A stretch of DNA of 64,000 nt from Physcomitrium patens (taxonomy: Eukaryota > Streptophyta > Bryopsida > Funariales > Funariaceae). The notes under the pieces are model-generated. The model worked only from the letters and a program-made list of their open reading frames with translations, was not told where the DNA came from and ran no database searches. Where the stretch lies: assembly GCF_000002425.4 (NCBI RefSeq), contig NC_037263.1, positions 10,215,269-10,279,268 on the forward strand. Reading direction: 5' to 3'. Below, piece by piece: positions 36,411-48,470 of the stretch. The first letter of the stretch is position 1. Each line of letters opens with the position of its first letter. The position numbers and the translations under genes were made by a program.

Positions 36411-39400
36411 AGCAACCTAAAATTTAATACTTAGGCCAAGAACCTTGTAATTTTATAGAAAGTTTCAACAAGATTTTCTTGATGATTATTATATGTGAAA
36501 GCAAGAATAAGGCTATTGCCAATCTTAGATTTATTTATTTATTTATTTTTAATATTTTAATCTTGATTTAAGACTCTCTAATTTTTTAATATTCATCATA
36601 GTTTTTTTAGATAAGTTTAATTAATTTGATATTTATTTCTCTTTTTTTGATGTATCATTTTTTAAAAAATAAAAATAAAATTAAATTTAGATTATTTTTT
36701 AAATTTATATCCTTAATAGTTTAATATACTTTTATATAAAATATTAGATTTGAATCATTTTTAATAAATAATATATTAATAGAAACAAAAAATGCCATAG
36801 AAATAATACAAAAAGAAACAAAAGATTTGATACTTCTTATAGATGTGCTTCATCTACTAGTTCAACCAACATCTACAATAATCAATTAAGAAGGCATAGA
36901 TACAAAATAAACTTTTTTAACAATTTCATCATGTCAAATATCTCATATTAATGCAATTATATCAACTAGAAAATAAAAATTTGTTTTTTTGGATAAGTTT
37001 AATAGTATTAAATCCAAATCTTTAAGATTCATCAACTAAATACAAATTTTTCTTTAAATTTAATCTCTTAGTTATCTAATCTAAGCATCTTTGTTAAAAT
37101 TTATAGAAACTTATTCAATAGATATATTTTTTAAAATTTTATTATTTTTAGTATCATTAGATCTAATATTAGACATCTTAGATACATTCTTTATAAAATT
37201 TTGATTTAAATATAAAATCTTTGACATAAATAATATATCAATCAATAAAATTTTAGATATATAACAAAATATTAATCTATATTAATATATTCATGACTAT
37301 TTTGACAATTAAAAATTGATTTAAAGTAAAAAGGTATTTTACTTATTAATAATTATTTTTAGAAAACTATAATATGATATAAAGAAGTTTTTATTCAACT
37401 TTCTTAATTTTCAAAATTTGAGCCTAGTAATTTATTTTTTTGCCAAATGTAATAATCAAATCTTTAAATTTTAATCAAAAAGTTTTATTATGATACTTTC
37501 ATGCTTCTATAATTATATTGCAAATAATTCTAGTAATTAGAATGTATAAATAAATATACAAAATCTATAGATTGATGCTTTATATGCCAAATTTTTGACA
37601 AGGCAAAAAAGATTATGCCTATAATATAGAGAATTAAAATATACTACTTAATATTTTATTAAGAAGTAGAAAAATTCCAAGATAGAAAATAAAATTTTTA
37701 AAAAAGATAATGTATTGAAAAACAAGTTTGCTAAGCAATATTTTAAACTATCTCATTGGACTTTTATACTATACCATCTAATAAAAAAGCATATTTCTTT
37801 TGAACCATTTTTGCTTATTTTTTTAGTATAGTTTTATTTATGATAAAAAAGCCTTAAATTTCTATATTTTTTTAATTGATTTAATACCTCTACTTTATTT
37901 CTTCATGAAAAAATTGCTAAGTATCATAAAGAATTATTAGTATAAAAGTCAAAAATTTACACAAAGAAGTTATAAATAGATGATTTTTATCCTCTATTAA
38001 AGTCATCTATAAATTCTATTAATATAAAAACTTATTAAATGTCATAAAATTTTGATAGTATCTAATGTTATAAAATCTTCAAAACATCTTGTTATTTTAG
38101 AATTATTGTGGTTCAAAAAAGATAATTCTTAAATAGAAATATTTATAAATATTCATTCAAAAAGTGGTTACAATAGAATATTTGAGTAATATAAAAGAAT
38201 ATTAAGATATATTTGTGAAAAAAAATGATAACACACTTCTAAAATATTGACCTTATGATTGCATAGTTCATCTTTAAGAAAAATTTTAAGTATCTATTGC
38301 AATTTACAACTTGTATAACAAACTTTTTTCTTCAAAAATCTTACTAAGGATAATTTGTATCATTAAAAACCTCTTGCAAGTGTACTAATTTTTTTTTGTA
38401 AGTAAAATAGATGGATCTTATAAATATTTAAAGATTATTGCCATCTCTACAAATTAATCATTAAGAATTTTTATCTTTTGTCTTTGATATTAGAAATTTT
38501 TGACCAATTGTTTTAAAGTAGGATCTATATTTAAAAATATCTATAAAAGCCTTTAATTTTTACTCTTATTAAAAATAAATAAAATATTTTTAGAAGATTA
38601 TACTTAAAACTAACTATGGCCATTTAAATACAATATTAAGTCTTGTACTAATGCTCCAACTACTTCCTAAAATTTAATAAAAGATGCATTTTATAAATTT
38701 TAGATAATATTTTAGTAATTTATTAAGATTATATTCTCATATCTTTTATAAATATAAAAAACATAAAAAACATAATAATGTTATATTACAAGAACTTAGA
38801 CATAGAAGACTATATATTAAGATGAAAATAAATGTATTTCACACAATTCAAATGGAGTTTTTGGAATGTATCATCTCAAATGATAGCTTGTAAATATATT
38901 CTAAGTATATACAAACTATTATAGATTCAACAACTTTGAGTATAGTATAGAATGTGCAACATATTTTAAAATTTAAAAAGTAATATTAAATATTTATTAA
39001 GAAATATTTATAAAACTTATTGAAATATATATATATTTATATATACAAGATTAATATAGTGAGATTAAAATAAATTAAAAATATCAAAAAAATAATTATT
39101 GAAACTAAAAGAAAAGTTTTTTAAATGCTCAAAGAAAATTATCAAAAATAAAAAATAAATGAGAATTTTTTATTTTATAACTCAAAGATTTGATTTATTT
39201 TATTTCAAAAAATAGTATTTATTCTTAATTATAAGCAATATTTTTTTCTTATGTTGTATAATAAGAGTATTTAAACAAAACTAAATATTCTTGTGGTTTT
39301 TTAAGACAACATGTGATAACAAATATAAATTATAACAAAGACATAATAAAATTAAACTTGATACAAATAATGGTGCATAAATCACTATAAAAAAATTCTT

Positions 39401-40470
39401 TAAAAATTCTAAATAATACAAAATAGAAGCTTTAAAAAATTCATCTTAAATCTTAGAATCCTTTTTCTACATCTTTATTTAATTTTAGTTTTTTCTTTGT
39501 AAGTTCATTATATGAAGAGAGCAATAACTTAAAAGATTTTTTCATAGGTATCTAAAAATACTTTATAAAATCAAAATTAGAAATTAAATATCACATGTAA
39601 TTTTTAGAATTTTTTTCTTTATGATGGTTTTTATTTTCTTAAAATCCATCTATAATTTTTTTTTAAATTTGAAATAATATATTACAAAATCTATACTTGA
39701 AGTGTATAAAATATAATTTTTTTATCCTAATATAAAATCTTACATCTCTTAGTCTTTTAACACAAAGCATATATAATTTTATGTCTTTTATATTTATAAA
39801 ATAAACAAGAATATTATTTATATAAGTATAATATAATTTTATAAAATAATATTAAGTATATTATGTGTTACATTTTAAATTGCAAGTATAGCATTTATGA
39901 TTCTAAAAATTATAGAATTATATTTTAAATGGTCATACCTTATTTAAAATCCAACTTATTTTACATATGTTTTTGCTATTTACTAGATTATAGGTTCTTT
40001 ATAAATTAACTTTTATGCAAATTATAACTTTACATAAGTTTTTATAACGTCTTAATATTAAATTAAAAAGATAATGAATATCTAAAATAAATTTATTTAA
40101 TCTACAATATCCTACTCATATGTATAAAAATTTATATTATTCTTTCATAAAATTTGATATAGATATAGAAAAAATTGAATATCAAATAAAATTCCATATA
40201 ATATTTTTGTTAATATATTTCTTGAAGAAAATTAATATTTTTACAACACATTATAAATTTTTCCTAATAGTGTTTGATATTTGTTTTTGAAGTTAATGTC
40301 TAGTTATGAGAAAAAATTTAAAGCAAAATATTAGTATTTTTTTTCAAATGCATCTTAATATTTCTTATATTTCTTTAGAATTTTTCTAACGATTATACTT
40401 ATATGAAGATTTAATTCTTTGTTGAAACATATTCTATAAGTTTCTTACTTTTAGAGAACCATGATAGAAG
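36411..40470 (+). mobile_element. Severely decayed Ty3/gypsy retroelement
   Basis: A primer-binding-site-like sequence, aatttaatacttaggcc at 36421-36437, resembles TTTGGTATCAGAGCC after C-to-T/G-to-A decay. Further right, in shifting frames with many stops, the pol order of the elements at 51-63 kb can be followed. A protease tail reads near 38075-38150. A segment near 38240-38330 reads PYDC...L...YNL. The reverse transcriptase runs at 38330-38760, with GSIFKNIYKSL and then the SCTNAPTTS patch matching the conserved FGLTNAP motif. At 38850-38965 it reads LECIISND, matching the LEYIISNKG patch of the outer element. No reading frame survives. The LTRs are not delimited. Confidence 0.6.
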
Positions 40471-40590
40471 TAACTTATAATTTGGTATTGAGGCCATAAG
40501 CCTTATGATCCATAGTAAGCTTCTACAAGACCTTCTTAGTAGCTAATATATGAAAAACAAAGAATAAATTTATCATATTTAGTCTTATTA
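40470..40590 (+). repeat. Second retroelement leader / primer-binding-site-like copy
   Basis: agtaacttataatttggtattgaggcc aligns for about 120 bp with 36411-36530, including the tRNA-Met-like TTTGGTATtgAGgCC. It therefore looks like the 5' end of another element of the same family, with nothing recognisable of its gag or pol after it. Confidence 0.45.
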
Positions 40591-41333
40591 ATGTCTTTGT
40601 TGTATTCAAATACTAATTTAATAGTTATTCTAATTCTTTTCTATCTTATATTTATTTCTTCATAGCTTATTTTGTCTCTTTTTAAGTGGCACACAAGTTA
40701 TTTATCTTTTTTAAATTTTTCTAAATTTATTTTCTTAACATCTATATTTTATTATTATACATTTTTTTAAATATATTTTCTTTTTTTTAAAAAATTATTT
40801 TTCTTTTAAAAAAACTTCTTTTTGAACAATATTAGATAATATTTTACGGATCTCTATAACTTAGGTAGTCTTTTTTGTTAACATAGAATTTTTTCTTGTG
40901 TTTTAAGAGACTTGAATCAAAGAATTTCAGTCTAATAATTGAGAGTTAAGTAATTTGAGAAAAACTTTCTTCACATATTATAATAATTCATAAAAAAATT
41001 GATTGACAAAGTTCAATATTATTCCAATACAATGTTTAATTTTAATATGTTACAAGTTCTTATTTGGTTGTCACAAGGTTAAAAAATCATGTTGTTAAAG
41101 CAAAATTACTAATAGAAGACCATAGATATATTTTCTAAATATATTTTTTAAATTTCAATAGTAGCAATTTCTATTGAAAATTTAGTACATAACGAGTTTG
41201 AGGTCAATGATTATAAAAGGTAGGCATTGATCTTTATTTATTCATGGTCTTTAATTGATCTTTAACTGTATATAAATTTATTATATTATACAAATCTAAA
41301 TTGCATTAAAATTGGTTATGCAAATGGTAGAAG

Positions 41334-41364
<31 letters not shown>

Positions 41365-41500
41365 CATATACATACTATTAATATGCTTCATCTTTAAATC
41401 CAAGCAAAGTAGTATATTCACAAATGCAGTAGAGAAGAAATAAGCAAAAATTATTATGTAATTTTTTGCAATGTTTCTTGTACAATCATACATCTATTTG
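40591..41500. other. AT-rich intergenic DNA
   Basis: No gene. Interrupted (TA)n tracts at 41335-41375. Confidence 0.55.
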
Positions 41501-42129
41501 ACAACATAAAAAAATTGTGTCTTGTTTTTTTAGAAGATTTGTATAAAACTGTATGTTTTTTTAGTATGGTTTGTGGACTCAATCAAAGAGTGTGTGTATG
41601 TATATCCCAAAACCATTCGCAAGGCTTGCATAATGTTCAGAATGCAACTGGTTGCGGTAGGCTAATTAAACGCATCATCAAATGGATATTCCGTGAGAAG
41701 ATGTGGATATTCCACGCAGGCTGGAGTCTGCGGAAGCATTATGGCCAACGTTGAGATCAGGCTTTGTGAGCCACAGCTACCTACCGCCTCATAGCACACA
41801 CAACCCATTGTCGAAGGTCCCCCAGTCTAGTCAAGCTCGCGTCATAGCAAAACCCCCCACTCGGACAGCAGCTTGTGAACTTTAATGCAGCTAAAGGACC
41901 CCGAACATTTCTCACTCGAAGCCACATGGTAGTTTAAACTGGACAAAGCTCCCTGGCTCCATGTCACCACTGCCATATCCTCTCCTACCACATAATATAT
42001 AGATGTGTATGTTGCGACCTAGAAGCTCTTGGTAGCTTGTAGCAATCTGAGTGAGTTCTCAATGTTAGAGTCCGTCTACGGAACCTACTGAAGCTTGTGT
42101 AGTTGAAACCACCAGTGTCTGCTCCAGAC
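41501..42129 (+). promoter_or_regulatory. Promoter region of the lipocalin gene
   Basis: GC rises sharply at about 41560, and no coding frame is convincing. A TATA-like sequence, ataatatatagatg, lies at 41993-42006, about 125 bp before the ATG, leaving room for a 5' UTR of roughly 100 bp. The transcription start is inferred. Confidence 0.4.
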
Positions 42130-42964
42130 ATGGCGAGTGTTGGAGCTTCCAGTGTATGGCACTGTATCCTGCTGTTGGCGATGGTGGTCTTGACCGGAGA
42201 AGGCGCGCGTGCTAAGCGGATTCTGCACACCGAGGTGGGTATTTAGTTCGTAGACACCTTTATCAAATGCTCTCGCCTAGAATGCATTCCTCCTTTCTAT
42301 GGGTGTTTCTGTCGTAGGGTTGACAATGCTGGTGATAAGAGTCGCGTTTGGTCGTGTGCAGGCTCCTAGCCCATCGCAGGGAGTGTGTTCTAATCCACCC
42401 ACTGTCTCCAACGTCAGCCTGGAGGCCTACTCGGGCGTCTGGTATGAGATTGGAAGCACCGCACTTGTGAAGGCAAGAATCGAGCGCGACTTGATTTGCG
42501 CAACCGCGCGGTACTCGGTGATCCCAGACGGCGACCTCGCTGGCTCTATCCGGGTGCGTAACGAAGGATACAACATCAGAACTGGTGAGTTCGCGCATGC
42601 TATCGGGACTGCCACGGTTGTCAGCCCTGGCCGACTGGAGGTGAAATTCTTCCCCGGTGCCCCTGGAGGTGACTACCGCATTATTTACTTGTCAGGTAAA
42701 GCTGAGGATAAGTACAATGTAGCGATTGTGTATAGTTGCGATGAGAGTGTTCCAGGCGGATCCCAGTCGCTGTTTATCCTGTCCCGCGAGCCGGAGCTTG
42801 ACGACGAGGACGATGACGACGACGACTATGACGATGACGATGAAACCCTGTCAAGGCTTTTGAATTTTGTGCGCGACCTAGGCATAGTTTTTGAGCCAAA
42901 TAATGAGTTCATCTTAACTCCTCAAGACCCCATTACATGCGGACGAAATGGATATGATGATTAA
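42130..42964 (+). CDS. Secreted lipocalin-like protein with acidic tail
   Basis: Exons 42130-42234 and 42362-42964 join across a 127-bp intron (donor CCGAG|GTGGGT, acceptor TGTGCAG|GCTCC) in phase 0, giving 235 residues. The ATG opens a signal peptide (WHCILLLAMVVLTGEGARA, about residues 9-27). The lipocalin signature follows at about residues 57-65 (YSGVWYEIG, the G-x-W first strand). Then comes a beta-rich barrel including ARYSVIPDGDLAGSIRVRN and YRIIYLSG. Five cysteines in the mature part suggest disulphides. Residues about 175-190 are almost all Asp/Glu (a DDDDDDYDDDD run), then a helical LSRLLNFVRDLGIVF as in the lipocalin C-terminus. It resembles apolipoprotein D-like/extracellular plant lipocalins, which bind small hydrophobic ligands. 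The ligand is unknown. The acidic insertion is unusual. Confidence 0.85.
42235..42361 (+). other. Intron of the lipocalin gene
   Basis: 127 bp, GTGGGT...GTGCAG. It separates the signal-peptide exon from the barrel exon. Confidence 0.85.
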
Positions 42965-43387
42965 TCAACAAGCAGCTAGGGTGACGTGCGTGTCATTGTG
43001 AGAAAAAGGTGCTTAGACTATCGTCAAAACCTGTTGCGAAAAAAAACTCTTGGCAATGCAGATGCCCTGGGGCATGGATGTAAAAATTCAATGTCCTGTA
43101 TGTATTGTCCATCTTCAATAAAACACACTGTAAGTTTTGACAACTCGTATGCAACATGTACCATGGTATTTAGACTCCAAATACAACAGTTTGTGTAGCA
43201 ATTTCATTATTGCTTCATTTACGGAGTATACATTTCGTAACCATTTACATTCTTCGTAGTTGGTACTGTTCTAAATCTCATAAACATTTGTCAAAATAAT
43301 TTTCAAGAAAAACACTACCTCCAAGGCAGTGTGGAGTGATAGAGCTGGCTATATTGACAGTGGCAATTGAACAAACCTTTAGCGCCA
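42965..43387. other. Tail-to-tail intergenic region
   Basis: 423 bp between the lipocalin stop (plus strand) and the channel-gene stop (minus strand). It must hold both 3' UTRs. No minus-strand AATAAA was seen. Confidence 0.6.
43117..43122 (+). terminator. Polyadenylation signal AATAAA, lipocalin gene
   Basis: Canonical AATAAA 153 bp after the stop codon. Confidence 0.6.
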
Positions 43388-46300
43388 TTACAGTGCATAT
43401 AGATTCTCCGTGCTCTCATGAACAGAATTGGATCTAGAAACACCCATCGGCCTTGAACTAACGCTGGACTCTAGCGCATCTTCGTAATGCGCGCTCTCTT
43501 CCAAGGCTCGTTCTTCAGTGAGAAGGCACTCGGGTGTGTAAGCTTCAATAATTTTGCGCATAGGTGGAGACTCTTTAACATCCTCACTGGCGATGGCGAG
43601 AGAGATGACATTGAAGGAAGGGTAGTAGTTCATCTTACACATAGAGGCGAAGAAGATTGTGAAGAGCGGAAGGATGATCACTAGCACTGCGTATGGAAAC
43701 TTCTTAATTCCCATGTATCCCATCATCGTGACCTGTCCGATAAACAACGCTGCGACAATTCGCGAGTGGATGTGTGGCCACATGCGCCCGCCGCTCTCAA
43801 ACGCCGGGACATACACCTTCAAAGCCTACAGGAGATTTGAAATAGACAGATAAAAACCTGGTCTCTTACAAAAAAATGGATTTTCAATATTTTGTGTCCA
43901 CAACTAAATTTCAATGCCTGTTGATACTGACCTGATTGCGGAGGACAACGTAGCCGATGGCGAAGTATAGGAGAGCGAACAGGAGAATCATGGGCGCGAT
44001 TACGGCGTAGGCCATGGAGATCATCAAAATGAGAATGTCATTGGGCACTAAATTATGGTATTCGAATGGTCCAGGCTCCCATGCCTCCTCCAGCTCCTTC
44101 TGAGTCTTGCAGAAAAATGTTTTCTTTAGGTGATAGACGGCCAGCGGCACAACACGCGATAGTTCCAACCCGTAGCCAACAAAGAACCTGCCAAGAGATT
44201 TTTTGTTACATAGATAAACGAATGAAAAATAAGAGGAACATGAGATTTGCAATAGAGAGGAATGGGAAGATAGCTCGCCGTTAAAATAAAATAAAAGAAC
44301 TAAAAAGAACTAAAAACTAAAAAAATTAAAAATTAAAAAAGTAGATAGATTGCTCTAGAGTAGGAAATGTTGATGCAAGGGCTTACTGAAGGGCAACGAA
44401 AGTGATGAAGTATGCCGCGACAGGGGGCAGCTTGCTCCCAAACAGGGACACAACGCTGCTAACGGAGAAGTTCTTGGAGTTGAATAGCGTTTGGAATCCA
44501 GCGAGAGAGGAGAAGACCGTCCCAAAAAGTGTGACTCCAAGGAACACGTTGAAGACGATGAAATAGAAATACTTCCCAGACGCTCCTCGAACCACATGGC
44601 TTTGAGAGGGTATGCCTTCCATTCTTGATAATGCCATCAAGAGAGATGGCAGCAGGCTCAGGAAAATGATAAGGGCAATCTGAGGTAAAAAAGCCTACAA
44701 CCAACGCAAGAAAGTCCACGATAAATTTCCGTCCAAGCCTTCCATCATCCCAAAAGAGGCAATTTCACACAAACCTGCTTCAATTAAGATTTAGGGCTCA
44801 CCTGCAGAACCGTGTTGATGGGAGGATATTCGACGATGACCTTGAGGAAGGGGAGGAACTTGACGAGATTGTCGAGAGTGGTGAAGGAAGAAATCAGTGC
44901 AATAGGAATCATGTAAAACAAGACTGTCATGAAAACTGCGAAGTAGACAAGACCTTGGCGAATCAGTCGTTCATAGACGGACTTGTGCAGGTTTTTCCAG
45001 ACAACCTCACGGGGCTCCGGCGCTGGGTAAACTTGCCACTGCATGGCGTATGGCGCATGCACAGCCTGAAGAATGTGAATGAAGTTAGGTTACATACAAG
45101 AATGACGGACGATGAGGCAAACAACATCGTCTACCAGGGCACCATGATCTCAGATATGAGAGTACGCCTGCAACGAGTACCTGTGCAGCTTCTGCAGCAG
45201 CTCGCCGGTTGTTAAAGAATACAAAAGCTGCAGGGAGCTGCTCCTCCTTGAGAGTCCTTTGCTGCTCAGCCTCCACTGCGCGCCCAATTTCTCTCACTTG
45301 CTCCTCGTAAAAGTTGATAGAGTCTACCTTCGGACCAAATAGTCCCAGGAAATATAGTCTGTGCATTGGGCGAATCCCTTCAGGCTTTGCCGTCACCTTC
45401 GACTCCTCATGTACCGCTTCGGCATGCTCCAAATTCCTCTTCGCCGCTTGATACTTCGTCCACATCTTCGTCAGCTGTTTCCGACAGAAACGAATCCTCA
45501 GTAAAGAAATTTGTCAACCGCAATCCGTAGACCAAGCCTAATGTGATCGTCTAAGAAATTGCAAAACACGATATTCAAGCTAAAAATCCTGAACCTGGAA
45601 AATTTTCCTTCTACCTTCTTGAGGTTACAAACGATTAGGCAATTCTCGTAAGTGTCCGGGTGGATTTTTCTGAAGAAGGCGTTGACTTGCTCCCGTCTTG
45701 ACATGCCCTTCGGCTTAGGGGGGATGTCACGAACCAGACAAGAAAATTGCTGAGGTGCAGGTTTCTCATGCGCTTGCTCTTTTCCCCGCAAGTGAATCAT
45801 CTTCTTGTAATGCTTAACCAGAACACAGTATGTCATAATTGATACCCAGTAGGTGCCGACAAGAAATGCCCAGAGCTTCTTAGTTCCTTCCTGTGTAACC
45901 AAAACCACAATGTCGAATCATTACGATCCGAGGCGCACGAAGTTCTGAACCGAAACTCACAAAGATGTAGTAAGGGACACACTGACCTCAACATTGCCCA
46001 TAGCGAGATTGTCGAACCCATCGTAAGTCATATTAGGATCCAGCTGGAAAGCGTCTGCATTAGACTTGCTTTTCGCTGCGATGGGAATGAGCACCGGGAT
46101 ACAAAAGAGTGACGAATATCCAAAGATCTCCAGAACTGTTCGTCACATTGTTAACATCCCAAGAGCAGCGCAAATCAGTGCATAAGAGTCTCAGTTTATG
46201 TCGATAATAGCTGATTCGAATCCCTGAAATGGAATGCATAATCGTTCTAACGATTTTTCTTTCAGGATGGAATTTCGGCCGCACCGAAGCTAGCCCTCGG

Positions 46301-46648
46301 CCATCATTCCTCTTAACGCTCAAAAACAACACAGCGGCAACAATTCGAAAAATTCTTAGCACTTGTGAGGAACTCACTGCATACGAAGAAGTTGAGGTAT
46401 ATGGCAGCGTCTAAGCCAGCCACCCGAACGAGCTCCGCATCGGACGTAAAAATCGCCTCATACAACCACGTGAACGGATTCCGCGTACTTGCAGCTGCTG
46501 TCGGCCCCTCACCAGATATTATTCGCGACGAATAGTAGATATTGTGGTTTACTTTCCATTTTGACAAAATACTGAACGCAAACACCAGACCACAGAAAAT
46601 ACCGAACGAGGTCAGGAGAGATGTGATGAACGCCGAAGTGGCCGTCAT
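43388..46648 (-). CDS. OSCA/CSC1-like mechanosensitive ion channel (ERD4-type)
   Basis: Eight exons: 46648-46378, 46135-45987, 45890-45615, 45474-45181, 45065-44802, 44679-44387, 44187-43932 and 43825-43388. All introns are GT/AG and every junction keeps frame. The total is 2241 bp, 746 residues, about the family length. The N-terminus has a membrane span (AFITSLLTSFGIFCGLVFAF), then the family's NPFTWLYEAIFTSD motif. Exons 3-4 code the cytosolic domain (SCLVRDIPPKPKG; later RLYFLGLFGPKVDSINFYEE). Exons 5-8 code the pore membrane domain, with PAPEPREVVWKNL before the spans and FYMIPIALISSF, IIFLSLLPSLLMALSRMEG and YFVFL-like helices. OSCA/TMEM63 proteins are osmotic- and tension-gated cation channels. 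The ERD4 branch is dehydration-induced in Arabidopsis. Channel function is inferred from family. The start is the ATG at 46648, preceded by no in-frame motif. Confidence 0.9.
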
Positions 46649-48470
46649 GTTGCTCGCTTCTTTATCTACTTCTGCTCAGTTGTCAAGGATCCTAGGAGTG
46701 GCTCAAACTTCGAACATGAAATTCTTTCTACGGCTCCACGCCTTCATCTCTCCCGAAACCACTCATTGTAGCTCCAGCCCCTTCGGCGTTACACAATTAC
46801 CCGAGTCACTAACAAAACAGGAAGAATGGAGAATTAGAAGGGGAATACACAGGAGTATAAAAATAATGAAGAATTCTAAAAACCTTCAGATAACATCTAT
46901 ATCCACAATCTGAATGAAATCAAAATGCTTTTGGACTCAATTCTAGAATAAATGCATACCCAAAACTTAAGAATACCGGCTGCTGCCTCCACTAAAAACG
47001 AATGCATCGGTTTCCGAACACGATGGGAACATTTTGGCTTCGACTTGACGCTCTCTGCACCAGAAATGCGGTGATGCGTCGCCTTCATTACGACCTTGCG
47101 CGCACCTAGCCAGTGTCTCACCTGGAATCCGAAACTCAAATTTGAGGACGACGGTTTAATCCCAGACACTTTGCAACTCTGATTCACACAGCAGCACTAG
47201 AGCGGATACGTTCTGCCCGTCGAAGCTGCTCACATATACTGGGTATTCACGGCCTGTGATCAGCTTCCACCAAACCAACAACAAGACCAGGCGCGAGCGT
47301 TTAGTCCAACCCCAGCCCTCTGCAATCACCAGTTATTCTCCAAATAACAATGATGCAGTTTGAGTTTCGCCAGTGCACCTCAGGTTCCGAAGAACTGTAG
47401 TTGTTTCTGTTCTACCGAATCAGAACTCTGTAGCGGCACGCAAGCCACGCACCATTCTAAACTCAACTGGGAGGAATGCAAGCTACACTTGCCGAAGCGG
47501 ACCAGGATGGCCGTCCGTAAGAGGCAACATGCACATATTCATCCCGGAGAGGGATGACTCCAAACATTGGCCAACACACCCACCGCAGGACAGGGTCTAC
47601 AGGGTTCGGATCGCAAAATCCGGAGGAGCAAAACCACCCACAAGCCAAACGATCCTTTCTGGCGGATACCATTTACTGTCATTCCCTGGCTCTTGCTCGA
47701 CACCCAAGAAGTGCTAGAGAGAGGAGGAGAACGAGATCAGTCACATACCAATGACCCTTCAAGTCGCGCAAGAGAAGGAGAGGGATGCGGATCAAGCAGA
47801 GGTTGCTGATTCACGCGACGCCACTGCCGCCCCAACATCGTCGGCACATCTGTCGCCCCTAATAAGCGACGCATGAGTTCCTCCTGACCTCCCATCACAC
47901 TTGCAGCTCCTTTCCAGCGACAAGAAGAAGCGGAAACCAAGTTGACTTCAACAATTGCCAGGTGGAAACGCGATTGATCGACGTACACTCGCAAGCACTG
48001 ACCCACATATAAACACACACAGTGCGACGTTGTCTCGGGCGGCGTTGGCCTGAGTCGGTGTAATTGTCAGGGATGTCTACATTCTCCGCTTGTCGCCACG
48101 CAATGTATTTACTTCCCACACCATTTTGTGTCAATCTACACACCCACCCATGTAAAGTTATTCTCAGTCATCAGCCTCGATCCAATCCCCGCGACCGAAT
48201 CTTCTCGGAGATTCTTCAACGAAAGTGAATAGCAAGTCTCATTCCGAAATTCGACATTAAAAAGGCACAAGATGGCAGAAAAAGGCAGGCTTGTGGTGAG
48301 CCCCATTTGAACACTCTGGCAGTGCCCATGCGGGGGCAGGCGCGGGCTGGGCCGGTTAGCCATAGCTTCATATCTGCCTCCGCCGCTCCATCTCGGCATA
48401 AGCCATATGGCATCTCTTGGAGGGGACGCCCCTTTCCCTTCTTCAACGGGGTTTAGTGACTTTCACCCCC
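46649..48470 (-). promoter_or_regulatory. 5' UTR/promoter region of the channel gene
   Basis: About 1.8 kb near 48-50% GC directly upstream of the minus-strand ATG. Open frames on both strands are short, overlapping and without known domains. A leader intron is possible but I could not fix its ends. The GC content falls abruptly at about 48470. Confidence 0.4.

Noticed and set aside
46897-48399. Several 60-96 codon frames upstream of the OSCA gene
   Set aside because: Present on both strands, lack motifs, and lie where the 5' UTR and promoter are expected.
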